Part shown: piece by piece, positions 1-13,700 of the stretch | How positions within the stretch are numbered: the stretch's first letter is position 1 | How the letters are laid out: each line of letters begins with the position of its first letter | From: Saccoglossus kowalevskii | Taxonomy: Eukaryota > Hemichordata > Enteropneusta > Harrimaniidae | Assembly: GCF_000003605.2 (NCBI RefSeq) | Contig: NW_003109089.1 | Location: 331,044 to 360,333, forward strand | Length of the DNA stretch: 29,290 bases | Direction of reading: 5' to 3' | Notes under the pieces: model-generated | Told to the model about the DNA's origin: nothing | Databases searched by the model: none | What the model saw: the letters and a program-made list of their open reading frames with translations, nothing else | Position numbers and translations under genes: made by a program

Positions 1-8
1 CAGTAGTC

Positions 9-712
9 CTAGCTGTATTTACATCAGCGTGCCCCATAGCTGGTATTTTACATCAGCGTGTCCTTAAGCTGGTATTTTACATCAGCGTGTCCTTAAGCTG
101 GTATTTGACATCAGCGTGTTCCTTAAGCTGGTATTTTACATCAGCATGTCCCTTAAGCTGGTATTTTACATCAGCGTGTCCCTTAAGCTGGTATTTGACA
201 TCAGCGTGTCCCTTAAGCTGGTATTTGACATCAGCGTGTCCCTTAAGCTGGTATTTGACATCAGCGTGTCCCTTAAGCTGGTATTTTACATCAGCGTGTC
301 CCTTAAGCTGGTATTTTACATCAGCGTGTCCCTTAAGCTGGTATTTTACATCAGCGTGTCCCTTAAGCTGGTATTTTACATCAGCGTGTCCCTTAAGCTG
401 GTATTTGACATCAGCGTGTCCCTTAAGCTGGTATTTTACATCAGCGTGTCCCTTAAGCTGGTATTTTACATCAGCGTGTCCCTTAAGCTGGTATTTTACA
501 TCAGCGTGTCCCTTAAGCTGGTATTTTACATCAGCGTGTCCCTTAAGCTGGTATTTTACATCAGCGTGTCCCTTAAGCTGGTATTTGACATCAGCGTGTC
601 CCTTAAGCTGGTATTTTACATCAGCGTGCCCCTTAAGCTGGTATTTTATGTCAGCGTGCCCCTTAAGCTGGTATTTTATATGTCAGCGTGCCCCTTAAGC
701 TGGTATGACATG
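9..712. repeat. 30-bp tandem array, about 24 copies
   Basis: Unit like CCTTAAGCTGGTATTTTACA plus TCAGCGTGTC, exactly 30 bases in the middle of the array, 29-32 at the ends. Copies differ mainly at one T/G position (TTTTACA or TTTGACA). Edge copies are more diverged, as expected of slippage or unequal crossing-over. Two plus-strand frames stay open only because 30 is divisible by three. It may begin left of the window. Confidence 0.97.
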
Positions 713-1523
713 CCACTGACATACAGAGATTTGCTGTGATGTAACTAGTGGGGCTGTTTCACTGGTACATTATTGATGCAACAGAAAATTGCACATTGAC
801 ATATCTTACAAAAGTCTTAATATATACTTTTGTATTTTGGTAAAACAAAATTCACATTTCAGGAAAAAAAATATGTGAAAATCAAGAGACTCAACATTTT
901 CATTTGGGCCCCTAGCGACCAACAAAGTCACATATAATTTTTTTTATGAAGACATCTTATTCCAGCAGTTAAACTGATTCAACTTAATTTAGGGGATTTC
1001 ATTTTGATCTGTACGAAAACAGTCCTATTTAGAAGGCTCACTAACAAGAAACAAGAACTAAAGAAGGGATTGTGATACTACCAATACATAGAACCTTGCT
1101 GCATACCTTCAGATAACATTGTGTATGATTGATCTGATATGTCACTCAAAACTTTCTGAACGGTCTTTCTATAATGAAGCTCAGCCAGCCAAATAAGAGA
1201 CTAATGAATGTGTATGTACAAATGAATCAAAATGTTATAGTTTGACGTCAACAGACATGTGGATAACTGATAATTTTGTATCAATCAGAGCCATATGAAT
1301 ATTCATCACATATTTAATAAATAATAAAACATTGGAATATTAAATGCGGAACTATACATATTTCTTAAATAACACTATATTACATGGTTTTACAATATGA
1401 ACATCCAGAGTATTTGGGGCGCAGTAAAGTTTTTATTGACCATGGCCAATTGTACGAATAATAATATGGCAAACAGTCACTTGAACTTGAATGTTGTGAG
1501 ATAATAATTAAATTGTAACTAAC
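713..1523. other. Intron or flanking sequence, no exon seen
   Basis: AT-rich sequence downstream of the last visible PLCE1 exon. I see no RA-domain exon, no long open frame and no clear repeat. It is presumably intron, since the coding exon at 1524 ends at a good donor and the RA domains are missing. Confidence 0.6.
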
Positions 1524-1726
1524 CTCACTGAAATCCATTTTATTATCTTTATCTTTCCCAATATTATAATACATAATATTTGCCTTCATCTGCTTTTGAT
1601 CCTCAGTATCTAAATTATTCCAGCCCAGGCATTGTGACTGTTGTTCTTCAATCTTGGTGCATATAAACAATGTCGCCAGTTCTAACGGGCAATTCTGAGG
1701 TGTGCGCAGCCTTATATGTCGGTATC
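1524..1726 (-). CDS. PLCE1: PLCE1 exon, end of C2 and post-C2 linker
   Basis: Last exon in the window, 203 bp, acceptor TTTTGTCTTGATAG, donor GAG|GTTAGT. It encodes [20 protein letters not shown] and FICTKIEE, the final C2 strand. An open linker ending [10 protein letters not shown] follows; that acidic string resembles an EF loop but is two residues short, so I do not call it calcium binding. The two Ras-association domains should follow but are not in the window. Confidence 0.93.
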
Positions 1727-4700
1727 CTATCAAGACAAAAAAAAAGACAAAAAAAGATATGAAGCATGTTAGCAAGTTTGAATATTATGCATACATCAGC
1801 CATTGTAAGTCATCTTCTTAATTGAGCGATATGCGGGTCCAGAATGGGAGGAATGCTTGATTTTAATGCACTTTTAACAATAAAATGGTCATCATTTGAC
1901 CATCTTGAATCAAATCATCAAACTACAAATGTGGTATCACTATTCAGTACACACTTTCTGCTCTTGCTGTAATTGATAATATTTAGCAGGCTATGTCTAA
2001 TGAGGAGCACAGCCAAGCAGTTAATTGACCACTAAAAATAGAACTGACATAAGCATCGAACGTCAAAGCATGTGAATCGTGGAAGTCGAGGTATTAGTTC
2101 ACAAGCAAGTTGAGCATGATTCAAGATGGGGCCTTGCAGGATTTGTTAACGGCCTTTGGTCATTCTTCCTAAGCTTGCTATAACAGTGATATATTGATTG
2201 ACTGTCCTTACCTGTTTTGAGAGCTTTCAAAGGAATTACTCTGTGAGCTGTTAGACCAGAGCCGCTTGTATCAGTGACTGAGAATCTAACAAATGCAAGA
2301 TCATGAAGCACAACCTAAGAAAGAATAAATAACAAAGTTTAACCCTCTTAGTTAGTTACAGTGGAAGATACTAATGCATGGATAAAGGTTTTATTTATAA
2401 ACCTAATAAATCAAAATAGCAAAGATCACCATGAGCACATTACAGAACAGAGGTTGTACCTATCTAATCTTCTCTTGTTTGATTTGATTGAGACTATAAC
2501 ATTGAATAAAATCCCCCTTCCCACACCCACAAACAAAAACGCTGATGTGATGGAGTGACACTGACCATAATTTAAAGCAAAATGCACAGCCGGGCCACCA
2601 AGTAGCAATTGAGGGATTCTATATTACATGTTCCTTTCTGTACATCCTTCTATTGATTTACCTGAAATGTAAATGCTTCATTCCATATAGGGTTTACAGC
2701 GTTTCTGTGTATTACTTTAGTCTTTCCTCGAGCACAGTCTACAGGAATTCCCAGTATCTCTACTTCAACACTTGGGCTACCAGTGTGATTATTTGGACAC
2801 ACCCACTGACCAGAGATAACCTGTAAGAAACGTGCCAAGTTTTAAACAATTCACATACCAAAGCTAAAGCAAAGGGTTATAATCTATTCAGTCTTGCAAT
2901 GTTGGTTAAATTAAATGGGGTGTAGTTTAATTTCTTTTCAGAGCAAAATAGAATATAGGATACTGTAATTGGGTACAAAAACATTGCATACAATAAAATA
3001 TTGAAAAAATTGCTTGTGCCTTGCATAGAAACTATGTAAGTATGTTTTGATATTGTCATCCATCTTTATGTTTTGGTGCAGTGATGATGTCATCATTTTT
3101 GTGTTTCAGTGCAAATGATGTCATAATTTTTTGTGTTTCAGTGCAAATGATGTCATCATTCTTTGTGTTTCAATGAAAGGAATGCCACAATTTTTCGAGT
3201 TTCATTCAGTGCAAGTGATGTCATCATTCTTTGCTTTTCACAGTATGTCTGCAATTAACAACTATACAATATAGTATTGTGGAATGTAAATGTTTCCGAA
3301 AATAATGACACTGAACTCACTGTGAGATTTACAGCCCAGAGGTTCATATCTTCAAAGTCCTTCTCATAAGCATTAAACTTGTTAAACAGCAAGTGTGACT
3401 TGTCAATTTGATAAGAAGGTTTCAGTACATATCCACATCTTTGTGTTTGTTCAAATAAAGCACTGTTCAAAGCCATATTTAGGTCTAGAGTAAAGAATAA
3501 TAATTAGTACAGACAGTGACTACAAACAAATTTAAAAGTCTAAAATATCAGAGAAATCATATGAGTAAATAGATGACATGATAAAAACAAAATCAATTTT
3601 GATAATGGATTAATGATTAAGAGATGTATGACTGTTCGGCTATAAAATATAAAGAAAATTAAATAACAAAAACAAAAATTGCAGGCAAAAAAGTGTAATA
3701 TACACATTTGATAGAAAATTTAATGTATATTTGATGAAAAAGTAGATTAAAAGGAGATTAAAGTGGGAGGGTCGCACCTGTGCACACGCGGAAATTGAGT
3801 CCCAAGCGACACATAACAACACATGCTAAAACGCAAAGGCTCATGGGTGGACGCTTGTTTGTAAAGAATGACACGCTATGGCCATCTGACGCATGCGCAG
3901 GTGACGACTCCCTCGCTTTAAACTATTGACAATGAAATTACTTAGAAGATGAATATAAAAAGGCACTACTGGGGTAAAGCTGAAAAATAAATGACAGGAA
4001 CGAGCTTATTGAAAACAAATCCAGGTACATGTATAAAAATGATGGCTCCTACGTTACATACCTTCAGTTTGATAATTCAATGATACAAGCTGTATACCAA
4101 ATGACCAATAAATAATAGGACAATAGTTTGAGGAGTCTATTCTCATACCAGCGGGATAAGTTCTCATCAATTGATATTCGGTATGCTTGGGTATATGTTA
4201 AGGCACATATATATGTTATTGCAGTGATAGTGTAGACATATAAAGACTCAAATTGTTAGAAATCCTTGCATTGTGAACCAAAATACAAATTTTAATTACT
4301 GGGGTAATCTGAAATATTTCACAATTGAGTACTCGAATTCACTAAATTGGTGGTCACATAGGGCAGGTGGTCCTTACACAAAGGTTACATATACGCTATG
4401 CTTTAGGACTGTTCTTTACATGTATAGAGAAGTGGTTACTAACTCAGTTTTGACTCTTGAATGTTAGAAGGTGCAAGAGAAATGGCTTTTGTAAATTTGT
4501 TTGTACTTTTTAATTCTTGTAATATAAAATGATTTCTTTTTGTTAATGGAAACAACTTTTGTATTCATAGGGTTATTAGTGGTTTTGGAAACATATATAA
4601 TATGTATGCCCTCTCTCAACTACCACAACCACCCAACTACCACACCAACTCGAATGACAAATACACTACACTGGAACAGAGCTTTGAAAGGATATTCGAG

Positions 4701-7700
4701 GAATTTATAAGAAAACTTTCTGAAAAGTTTCTTGAGACCAGTCTCATTCACTGATGAGATGTGGTAACATTTAGGTGTCTGCATAAACCTTGAAAATGTA
4801 TCTTGTTGTTGAGCTGCTTGTTTACTTTCATGTCCTAGTCCTAGATCTTTTGATTTTGGGCTCCCATCAGACTCTTAAAAATAAATAAAACATAAGCAGA
4901 TGAGGTTTGTTGGCATATTTTGGCCAAAACTGACTATTTTTTCAATACATTTGTGACGTAAAGACGTGACCTAGCACATTTTGGAAAAAAACATAGTTTT
5001 TTATAAAATTCAAATAATTTATAGATCTAAGGTTATTCTTACCAGTGACTGGTTGTGATGATGCTAAACTGCTTAAATTCTGTGAGCTTGCACCAGATGA
5101 CGACAGCTGACGTAGGGCCTTTTTGGTGGGATTTTTCTGTTTTATAGTGCCTGTACCTTCCTCAGGAACTGCAAACCCTACAAATAAATACACATGTAGT
5201 AAAATATTGAAGTATAATCATCTTGTAAAAAAAATTATTCAAGAATACTTTATATTACTCGTGAGTTTGGTTGACCAGTAAAAATGTTGGGGCACAGGTC
5301 AACATGTGTGTTTGTTAGTTAGTTAAATGCATAAGAATATGTATTAATACATTTCTACATTAATAGATAGATTTATTTATCTAATGTTATCTTTATAAAC
5401 AGTTTATTCAGATTATTCTAGTTTATTCATATTTCCCATTAACTAAGGAAATTACCCTATTATTTCACTGTTAGATCGTTTACATGTGTTCTTACATTAA
5501 GAGTTACCCCCTATGAGCAATGGATTCGACCTCAAACATGCTAATCATTATGCAAGTGTACACATGATTTCTAATTTCGATGGATATGGCGGTCATCAAT
5601 GGAGTCCACATTTGAATTTAGTTCATAGTTTCTCAAGTTATTCACTCTTTTGCCCCTCATCAAGGGCACTCACAGTTTAATGCTGAAGTTTGTACTACTG
5701 ATGTAATTACTGGTCAAAATGTTCAGCGTTCTACCCATGAATAAAGAAGTCATTACGACTTTCTTTTGAACTCTATCACTTTAGTCTACTGTATGTTCTG
5801 TGGAGATTTATTAAACGTGGCGATTTATTCGAACCGAATTCCCACAGCAACAAAAAATGATATTTTTTTTTTCAGAATGCAAGGTTTCAGTGGAGGGTAT
5901 AAAAAACTTATTTCTAAATTCTATGGAAACAATAATTTGACTATAACAATCAGGTCACTTTGACAGAGATTCTACAGTGAAAATTTATCAAAGTTCTTAC
6001 AATTATGGTTCACTAATTCATAGGTCTCAAGAAAGACTTGGATCACAACAAAATAACAAACATACCAGGAAATTTAACAGCTTGGCAGTAGATAACCAGA
6101 TCTGATAATTCTTTGGCAATCTGACTTGTTTCCTTTTTTGTACTCTTAGGTGGCATTAGAAACATATCTTCTCCATAAACAGGAAGTGTGCTGGGGCTGA
6201 ATTTTGAGCTGGGTGTTCTTCTGTGTAATAAAAGACAACAATTCATTGAATTTACATTTAACATACACCATACATACACTGAAGTTGAAATTGAACTATT
6301 CGCCAAATCCCTCAACTGATGATTATTAGAAAAATTAGGAAAAGAGTGAAAAGATGATGACTCTTTAAAGGTGAACTCAGAAATTATTCTTACAACTGTA
6401 TATAGGAGGTAACATTTTTGTCAACCAGCATGTAGGTCTCTCGCAAAAGTCACTGACTATGATCTACTGTGACGATGTTTCTCGTAAGTTGTTGCATAAA
6501 CAGAGAAACATACTGCAAAATACTTCATTTTCGCTATATTCGTTGAAGGAATGATTCAGTGAAAATAAAATCCAGCGAATAATCAAAAATACCTAAAAAG
6601 CTAACTTCATGCATCAGATGATGCTTTACCTCTCTGTATCAGTCAATGATCAGTTCAGAAAAGTAGCAGGAAAAGCATGCCACGTTTATGACAAAGCATT
6701 TGGGTAACCTTACCTAAGAGGGTATTTCTTGTCGTCACTTGATGGGCTTCTCTTCACCATCTCATGTCCACCGTTCATGAAATGCGTGGTTGTCGGCAAG
6801 CCACTATCACCATCAGCAGGATTACCAACCACAGTCGTCATATGAAAAGTATCTGAAAGGAATTCAATTTCAGAGTTATATATAATCAGTAACATGTAGC
6901 GCTAGTTTCTAGGGTAATGACAGAACTCAAAACATGTCTATTGTGCTCATGTCAATCTAAGGATGTTGACTTTTAAAAAGTTTGAAGGAAAGCTGATGAT
7001 CAGTATTTACAAACTGTATGTATAAATATGTTTATAAACTAAGGTACAGTTTTCTGCCCTTCACTGTGTATTTTTTTTATAGTTTCATTACCATCAAAGG
7101 GTACAGTTTCATCTTCTTCAAACTCTTCATCATCATCTTCATCAGACTGTTCTTGTAATGCTGTTGTACCAGTGACATTGCTTGTAACATTATTTAGTTT
7201 CTGTTGGTTCATCATATTTATTACCTGTATGAACAATTTAAACAAATAATACTCAAGAAAATCTTCAGAAATATTAAACATAGTTGAACTCTGGTGACCT
7301 TGCCCTTTGTTATATAATATAATTCCCTCTATCACAGTTTGTTTCAATATAAATGTGCATTGTCATAATTAATTTTGAATACAAACAAGTTTTGGGGTTG
7401 AACCAACAGTGGGGAATCAGTCTACCGAATGTCCTTAAAAAATGTAAATATCTTACAAAAACATTGGTGCCTTATTTGTTTAATTATTTTAAGGGACATA
7501 ATTTCCAGTTTTATTCAAAGTAATTCAGATATTTTAGTATAAAAATAAATGCCTCATCGCAAAAAAAAAGTTCTGCATTTAGACGTGAATAGATTCATAA
7601 AACATGCAAGATAACAGAAAATCTTAGCTGGCTTTTGTCCAAGTATTTTTGTATTACATGAAAAGCAAAAAAAAAACACCCTTTATGAATAGCTATCATG

Positions 7701-10700
7701 TTGCAAGCTCTGCTTTGTATGCAAATCAACTTAAATAGTTAGTTGGTGTCCAGTGGAGGGAGAAGTCAACAGTACTGTTGCCTCCTGAGAATTTACATCT
7801 TCAAACACTGCAATCTTCGAAATGCGTTTTTAAACTACTATTATGAAAACTCTATCATTCTGTTCTAATAGCTGAAACATATTCCTGCGAGTTTTCATTT
7901 GTCGAATGAACTGTTTGTCAAATACAGAATACATATATTTTAGAACAATTTTCTTTTTAAAATATGGATGAATGTTTTGCTTTTTATGTATTTTTTATGT
8001 ATTGTTTTTGATTTGATAACTTTGAACTAAACAAGTTCTAAACCAAGTTACATCAGTTTTTACATAAGCAGTGGCTTTTGGCCATGGTATTCAACTGAAG
8101 TCATGGGCCTAGTGCAATAATTGCTCAATAACGGGGATAGACGTATCATTCTTTACAAATTACCTATGCTTACCCTGTGTTTTAGGATATGAAGAGGAGT
8201 TTGATAAGCTCGTAATTTCTTATTCTTGATTAAAATCTTCCATTTTAGTTGCTCTGGAGATGGCAGCTGTGGATTATCACTGATGTCCGAATCAAAAATG
8301 AAATCTTTCACCAGTTTATCACCAAATACATTCTGTAAATAAAACCCCCAACATTACAAAATCAGTACGGTAAAATACCAATTCTGTTATATTCAATACA
8401 CCATTAAATTCTATTATGCCTAAATGACGTACCGATAGATTGGTTAACAATTACTTTCATTTCTATGATTTGTTTTCTTCTGTTTTTTTCTCGATAACTT
8501 CTTTGTAAATTGTGGAACAAAACAAACATAGGTAGTTTTACATTCCATACAAATATAAAAATATGGAAATGGAAGTTTATCTTGTGAAAAGGGACAAAAG
8601 TTGGCTTTAGCATTTATAAAGTTACAATAGTTATACTATACTCACATTGAATATCTGAGCCATCTTTGTTTGTTGAGGGATGGAACAATGATTTTCAATG
8701 GAGAGAATAATGGGATAGTCAGACGTGACAAATGCTGCTCTATCTATAGCCTCAACCACCTCCTGAGAAATTGAAATAAAACAATTGATTGTTAACATTT
8801 TTGATTAACTATTATAATATTTTTGCTGGTTGAGATTGATGACTACGATTGTTCTATACAATGAACAAGTATATGTATGCGTACATGTACACATAACACA
8901 AAAAGACCCCAACCCCTGTGGGAGTAGGGCAGAAGAGAATTCAGTAGCTTGGAAACAACTATACAACGAGGCAGTGTTAAGGTGTCATAGACAAGACTAC
9001 GACCATAGGATAACTGCTTTATTCAGTAAAACTTAAGACTATAATTACACTAATGTCAGATGGTTAGATTACACATGACAGGATATGAAAATTACAATTA
9101 AATCTGGAATCTATCACTGAACTTGATCTTGTTTATTAGTGTAATTAAAATTCCCCGAAAGTAACACCCCTTTCTGTAATATTTGGGATTCTCAGACTTG
9201 GTGTCCATTTTACAGTGTCTCCCGACAACCCCCTACCACCACCACTTAATAAAAAAAATTTGGCCGGCAATTGAAATGAAGTATTCACTGTCTTTCCAGA
9301 CATTTTTTGTTTGTTTGTTTGTTGTGTTATTTGCACATGCATGTCAATCCCAAACCTGATTTACTGTTTATTTGGAAGGTTTGGAAGGAAGTACTCTAGT
9401 ACAGCTGAATAAAAGAGTCTGCTTTGAAAATCAAACCAGCAACCTCCCTGATGTGAGGCAAAAATGCTAACTAACGAATCATCAACCAAGTCAATTTCAA
9501 AAATACCAGCAACATGAGTGTTTTATACCTTAAATGAGATTTTTGTTGTTAGCGTGTGTCCATGATAAATTATAGGCCAGCCATCGTCACCATCCCAACA
9601 ATCAAGTTCAACACATCGACAACCTGTCAGAAGAATCTAATGAGAAAAACAACAAATAATACCAACAGGTTTACTTCCCATCTAATATATTAAGGGTGAA
9701 ATGAAGGACTTTTCCTGATAAAAAAAGCATTTGTTTGTAAATGAAAAGTAGAAGAAAAACTCTTAAAACAAAGTTTATTCTTGATATGTAATAAGAAAAC
9801 AGATTAAGAATTTAAGCCAGGTGTTTGGTTCAAGTAGTAAAAACTAGTCATATCACAGTGCCCTCTAGAGGCAGTGAATGAAAATAGGAATATCTTTGAC
9901 TGTGAGGGCGCTGTTTTAGAAAGCAGTTATTCCTACCTGAGCATATATCTCTACTGATGATTCTCCTCTAAGCTGATGCCCAGTCAAGTAGGTATTATGA
10001 GAGCTTTCGATCAGATAATGCGACAGTGGGTGGTGCAGCTCCTGTGGAGGAAAACCAGTAAACACGATAAGACGCAATTTTTTTTTTATATGAAAAGATA
10101 AATTTTCAATGCTTTTCTATGCACACACACATACATGAACTAATACCACAGTCACACTGGCTTCCCCTTTGAGCGTGATCATCACTATAACAATTAAATT
10201 GATTAAAAAAAATATCATTCAAAACTCCATTAAAAAAAATTACATAAAAACAAGATGGGAAGATTACTCAAATGTGTTTCCATGGAAACAATGACTTGAC
10301 TAATTTCCATATAGCGTTAAGCCTCACTCTGACAGCTGTACATACAATAAAATACAAACTAGTTCAGGTGCACTAACCGTCTTTTTCTGGCTTTTAAATA
10401 GCCGGTCAGATGGTATAGTTTCAAGAATTTCAAGAAATTACTGTGTCAACCCCAAATTCTACTTTTAAGACCCCTAAATTATTAGGAGAGGATCCCTATT
10501 TTGGAGCAAGAAAGCATGCCATTTGTGACAATACACTATTTTCTCATCAGGACTCGCAATCCTTGGTATTTCACATTACCTGTAATTTAATAGGAGTCTC
10601 TTCATTTACAAACCCATAGTTAATTTTATCCATCATAAATCTTGCAAAGCCTTCAAAAGACAAATAGTTCTGTTCCCGCAGTGATACTTTAGGTTCATGT

Positions 10701-13700
10701 CTCTGTAAATGAAAAATCGCAGACACATACTGTTAATGCCTTAGATTAATTTGTAAGTCATATTTTTATCGGTAAAATTGTTCTTTTCAAGGATAAGTCA
10801 CGCTCAGCCAGTTTCATTAGAAACAAGCAACTTTTCATATGATATATATCACTGCCATTTTGAAGATAACAAGGAAACCGATAAGACGTCAGAAATTATC
10901 AAAATTGATAAAATATTCACTAAAATAAGAGAATAACAAAAACTAAACTAAATAAACAAATCTGAGAAAGTCTACCAAGGTAGATAATACCAAGTTTAAA
11001 ACCAATCGATCAAAAATGTAAAAAAAAAAATGACTAGCTTCGCTTTTTTTAGGGCAGTCACACTAGCAATAGCTAAAACTTGCTACTTTGTCTCTCAAAA
11101 TACCCATAATCCTTTACAACAGAACAGTTTGGCTGAACGCAACACTATCCTTAAAATAGTCTATTGTGCCACAAAATAGTTATTCATGAAAATATTAATC
11201 AAATTTTCATGGCTTGCAGTGGTCACTCCCTGGACCACTAAAGCATTGTGTTTCTTAGACGTTCACAAATGATGCCTGCCCTCTACTGCTGATGCTTTAA
11301 ATTTAATCAGTGATATTTCATAGGTGTCAGTCTTGTAGTGCACAAATTTAATTCAATAACATGCATTGATCAAACAAGAAGAATACTAGAAAGAATGCGG
11401 CATTAAGCAGTGATTTTTTGCATGCTGGCTCAATAAATGAACCATCAAGAATTATTTATTATAACAGCTGTAAATTACCAAGTCATACCAGAACACCAGC
11501 AACTTTGAACAAAGTTTGACATTTTATTGGCCTGAAAACATTTTTAAAAATCAAGCTCATTTTATCTGACCTGGATTTAACTCATCCCAAGAAAAACAGG
11601 AGACTTTTTAGAAAAAAAAGTTTAACTTACCGGAACTAAAAAGTTAAAATACTAACCTGTATGATTTCAATAGCACTAGTCTCTGTTATATCTTCACCTT
11701 GTTCATTGAGCATAAAATCCACAAGTTGATTAACTCCAACTACATACGGTGTAAATGATATCGTCTCTACCCCAGTACTATTATTAGCAACACTAGATGC
11801 AGCAATAGCATCAGTAACACGTCTATTACTCTCGTATAACTTATCTTGGGCAGTGTTTCTTGTAAGACTCTCTGGTAAAAAAGATTTCATGGAATAAATT
11901 ATAAATTTGCACAGAAACAGTGAGAAATGCCAGAAACATCACAAATATGTAAGTCTAAGCAGGCAGAATGTATGGGCATGGCATAATGAAGACTTATTTA
12001 CAGAAAACAAATGTTATGTTTTCAAATTACGTCACTTAGTCTTAGTGACTTTGGGCCAGTGGGAAAATATGGTGATTACTAGTTACCTGCGTTCTACTTG
12101 CTAATCGCCAAGGACACCGGGAACCAGCGAAAAATATCTAATGCCATCAGAGTGCACTAGATTGTAATATCTAATGCCACTAAAGGGCACTAGTCTGAAA
12201 TATCTAATGCCACTAGAGGGCACTAGTTTGAAATATCTAATGCCACTAGAGGGCACTAGTCTGAAATATCTAATGCCAGTAGAGGGCACGAGTCTGAAAT
12301 ATCTAATGCCACTAGAGGGCACTAGTTTGAAATGTCTAATGCCACTAGAGGGCAATAGTCTGAAATATCTAATACCACTAGAGAGCACTAGTCTGAAATA
12401 TCTAATACCACTAGAGGGCACTAGTCTGAAATATCTAATGCCACTAGAGGGCACGAGTCTGAAATATCTAATGCCACTAGAGGGCACTAGTCTGAAATAT
12501 CTAATGCCACTAGAGGGCACTAGTCTGAAATATCTAATACCACTAGAGGGCACTAGTTTGACATATCTAATGCCACTAGAGGGCACTAGTCTGAAATACC
12601 TAATGCCACTAGAGGACACTTGGCTGGTTCCCGCCTCAAGTGTCATGGCGTACCAAGCCACAAGAGGCCGGTAACTAGTAACGATTCCGGCATTCTGATT
12701 GGTACACCACTTTCTCGTTGCTTGTTCCATTTCCCTTAGTTACCTGACGTCAGCGCTTACGCTCGTGGCCGTTCAGGGGTTTCCTTTTACTTTCGAAAGT
12801 TGGGCAAATAAAAAAAAACTGTTTCTTTTGTTATAAATTTGCATAGAACATATCAAATCTGTAAATCTAAGCAGGCAGTATGTATGAGCATGGCTTTATT
12901 GTAGCATTACAGACACGTTTACGCAAAACGGAACTTGGAATGTTTTCAAATTACGTCACCCAGTCGCGTTCCTTCCGGCCGGAAAACCGGCCCAAATGGA
13001 ACAATATGGCGATTACTAGTTACCTGCGTCCTACCTGCCATTCGCAAAGGACGCCGGGAACCAGCGAATAGAGGACACTAGTCTGAAATATCTAATGCCA
13101 GTAGAGGGCACTAGTCTGAAATATCTAATACCACTAGAGGGCACTAGTCTGAAATACCTCATGACATGAGAGAGGACAAGTCATGAAAAACAATAATGAC
13201 AAACCTTTTGAGATGACAGTAAAATCTTCACTGGAACCATTGTTAGATGCAAGCAGCTTTGCAGCAACATCTTTTATAGTACTAGTTGGGACTGCAATCT
13301 TCTCAAATAAATCTTTCAAATCTTTTCTACATCTGAGACTGAATGACTTGAAGAGTTCTACAAATTCTTTATGGGCAAATAAATGAAGAAATATTATCAA
13401 CATGCTTGGAAATTTTGGACATATCATGATCCCTACCAATTTTGTTACACGAGTTCTTCGTGAATATTCAAGAATATTCTTCACATCCAAAGTGCATAAT
13501 AAGAACAAGGGACCTAACAGTCAAAATAGTTAATTTGGTTGTTGCCATGGCAATTGCATTTGTTATCATTTTGTTACATATCTCATGAAGGTTAGCCCAT
13601 TTACCCTGCATACATATAAGTATCAAAGCAATTGAGCTAATAGTTTTTAAGAAAAAAAGTTGCAAATAGCATTTTTTATCAAAAATGACCAAAATATTTG

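Noticed and set aside
9-712. CRISPR-like array
   Set aside because: Units are contiguous without unique spacers, and the context is an animal gene.
87-739. Two overlapping plus-strand open frames of over 200 codons
   Set aside because: Both are translations of the 30-bp tandem array in different frames; a period divisible by three keeps frames open without coding.
1524-1560. EF-hand loop in the post-C2 linker ([10 protein letters not shown])
   Set aside because: Spacing is two residues short of a 12-residue loop and the central glycine is absent.
4273-4467. Plus-strand open frame in the U12-type intron
   Set aside because: Short, no homology, lies wholly in an intron on the other strand.
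12101-12730. Repetitive protein frames on both strands
   Set aside because: They are the 33-bp minisatellite read in frame (11-residue repeats); open on both strands, no other coding signal.
13183-13386. Plus-strand frame over the EF-hand exon
   Set aside because: Shadow of the minus-strand exon, which matches PLCE1 in the correct phase.
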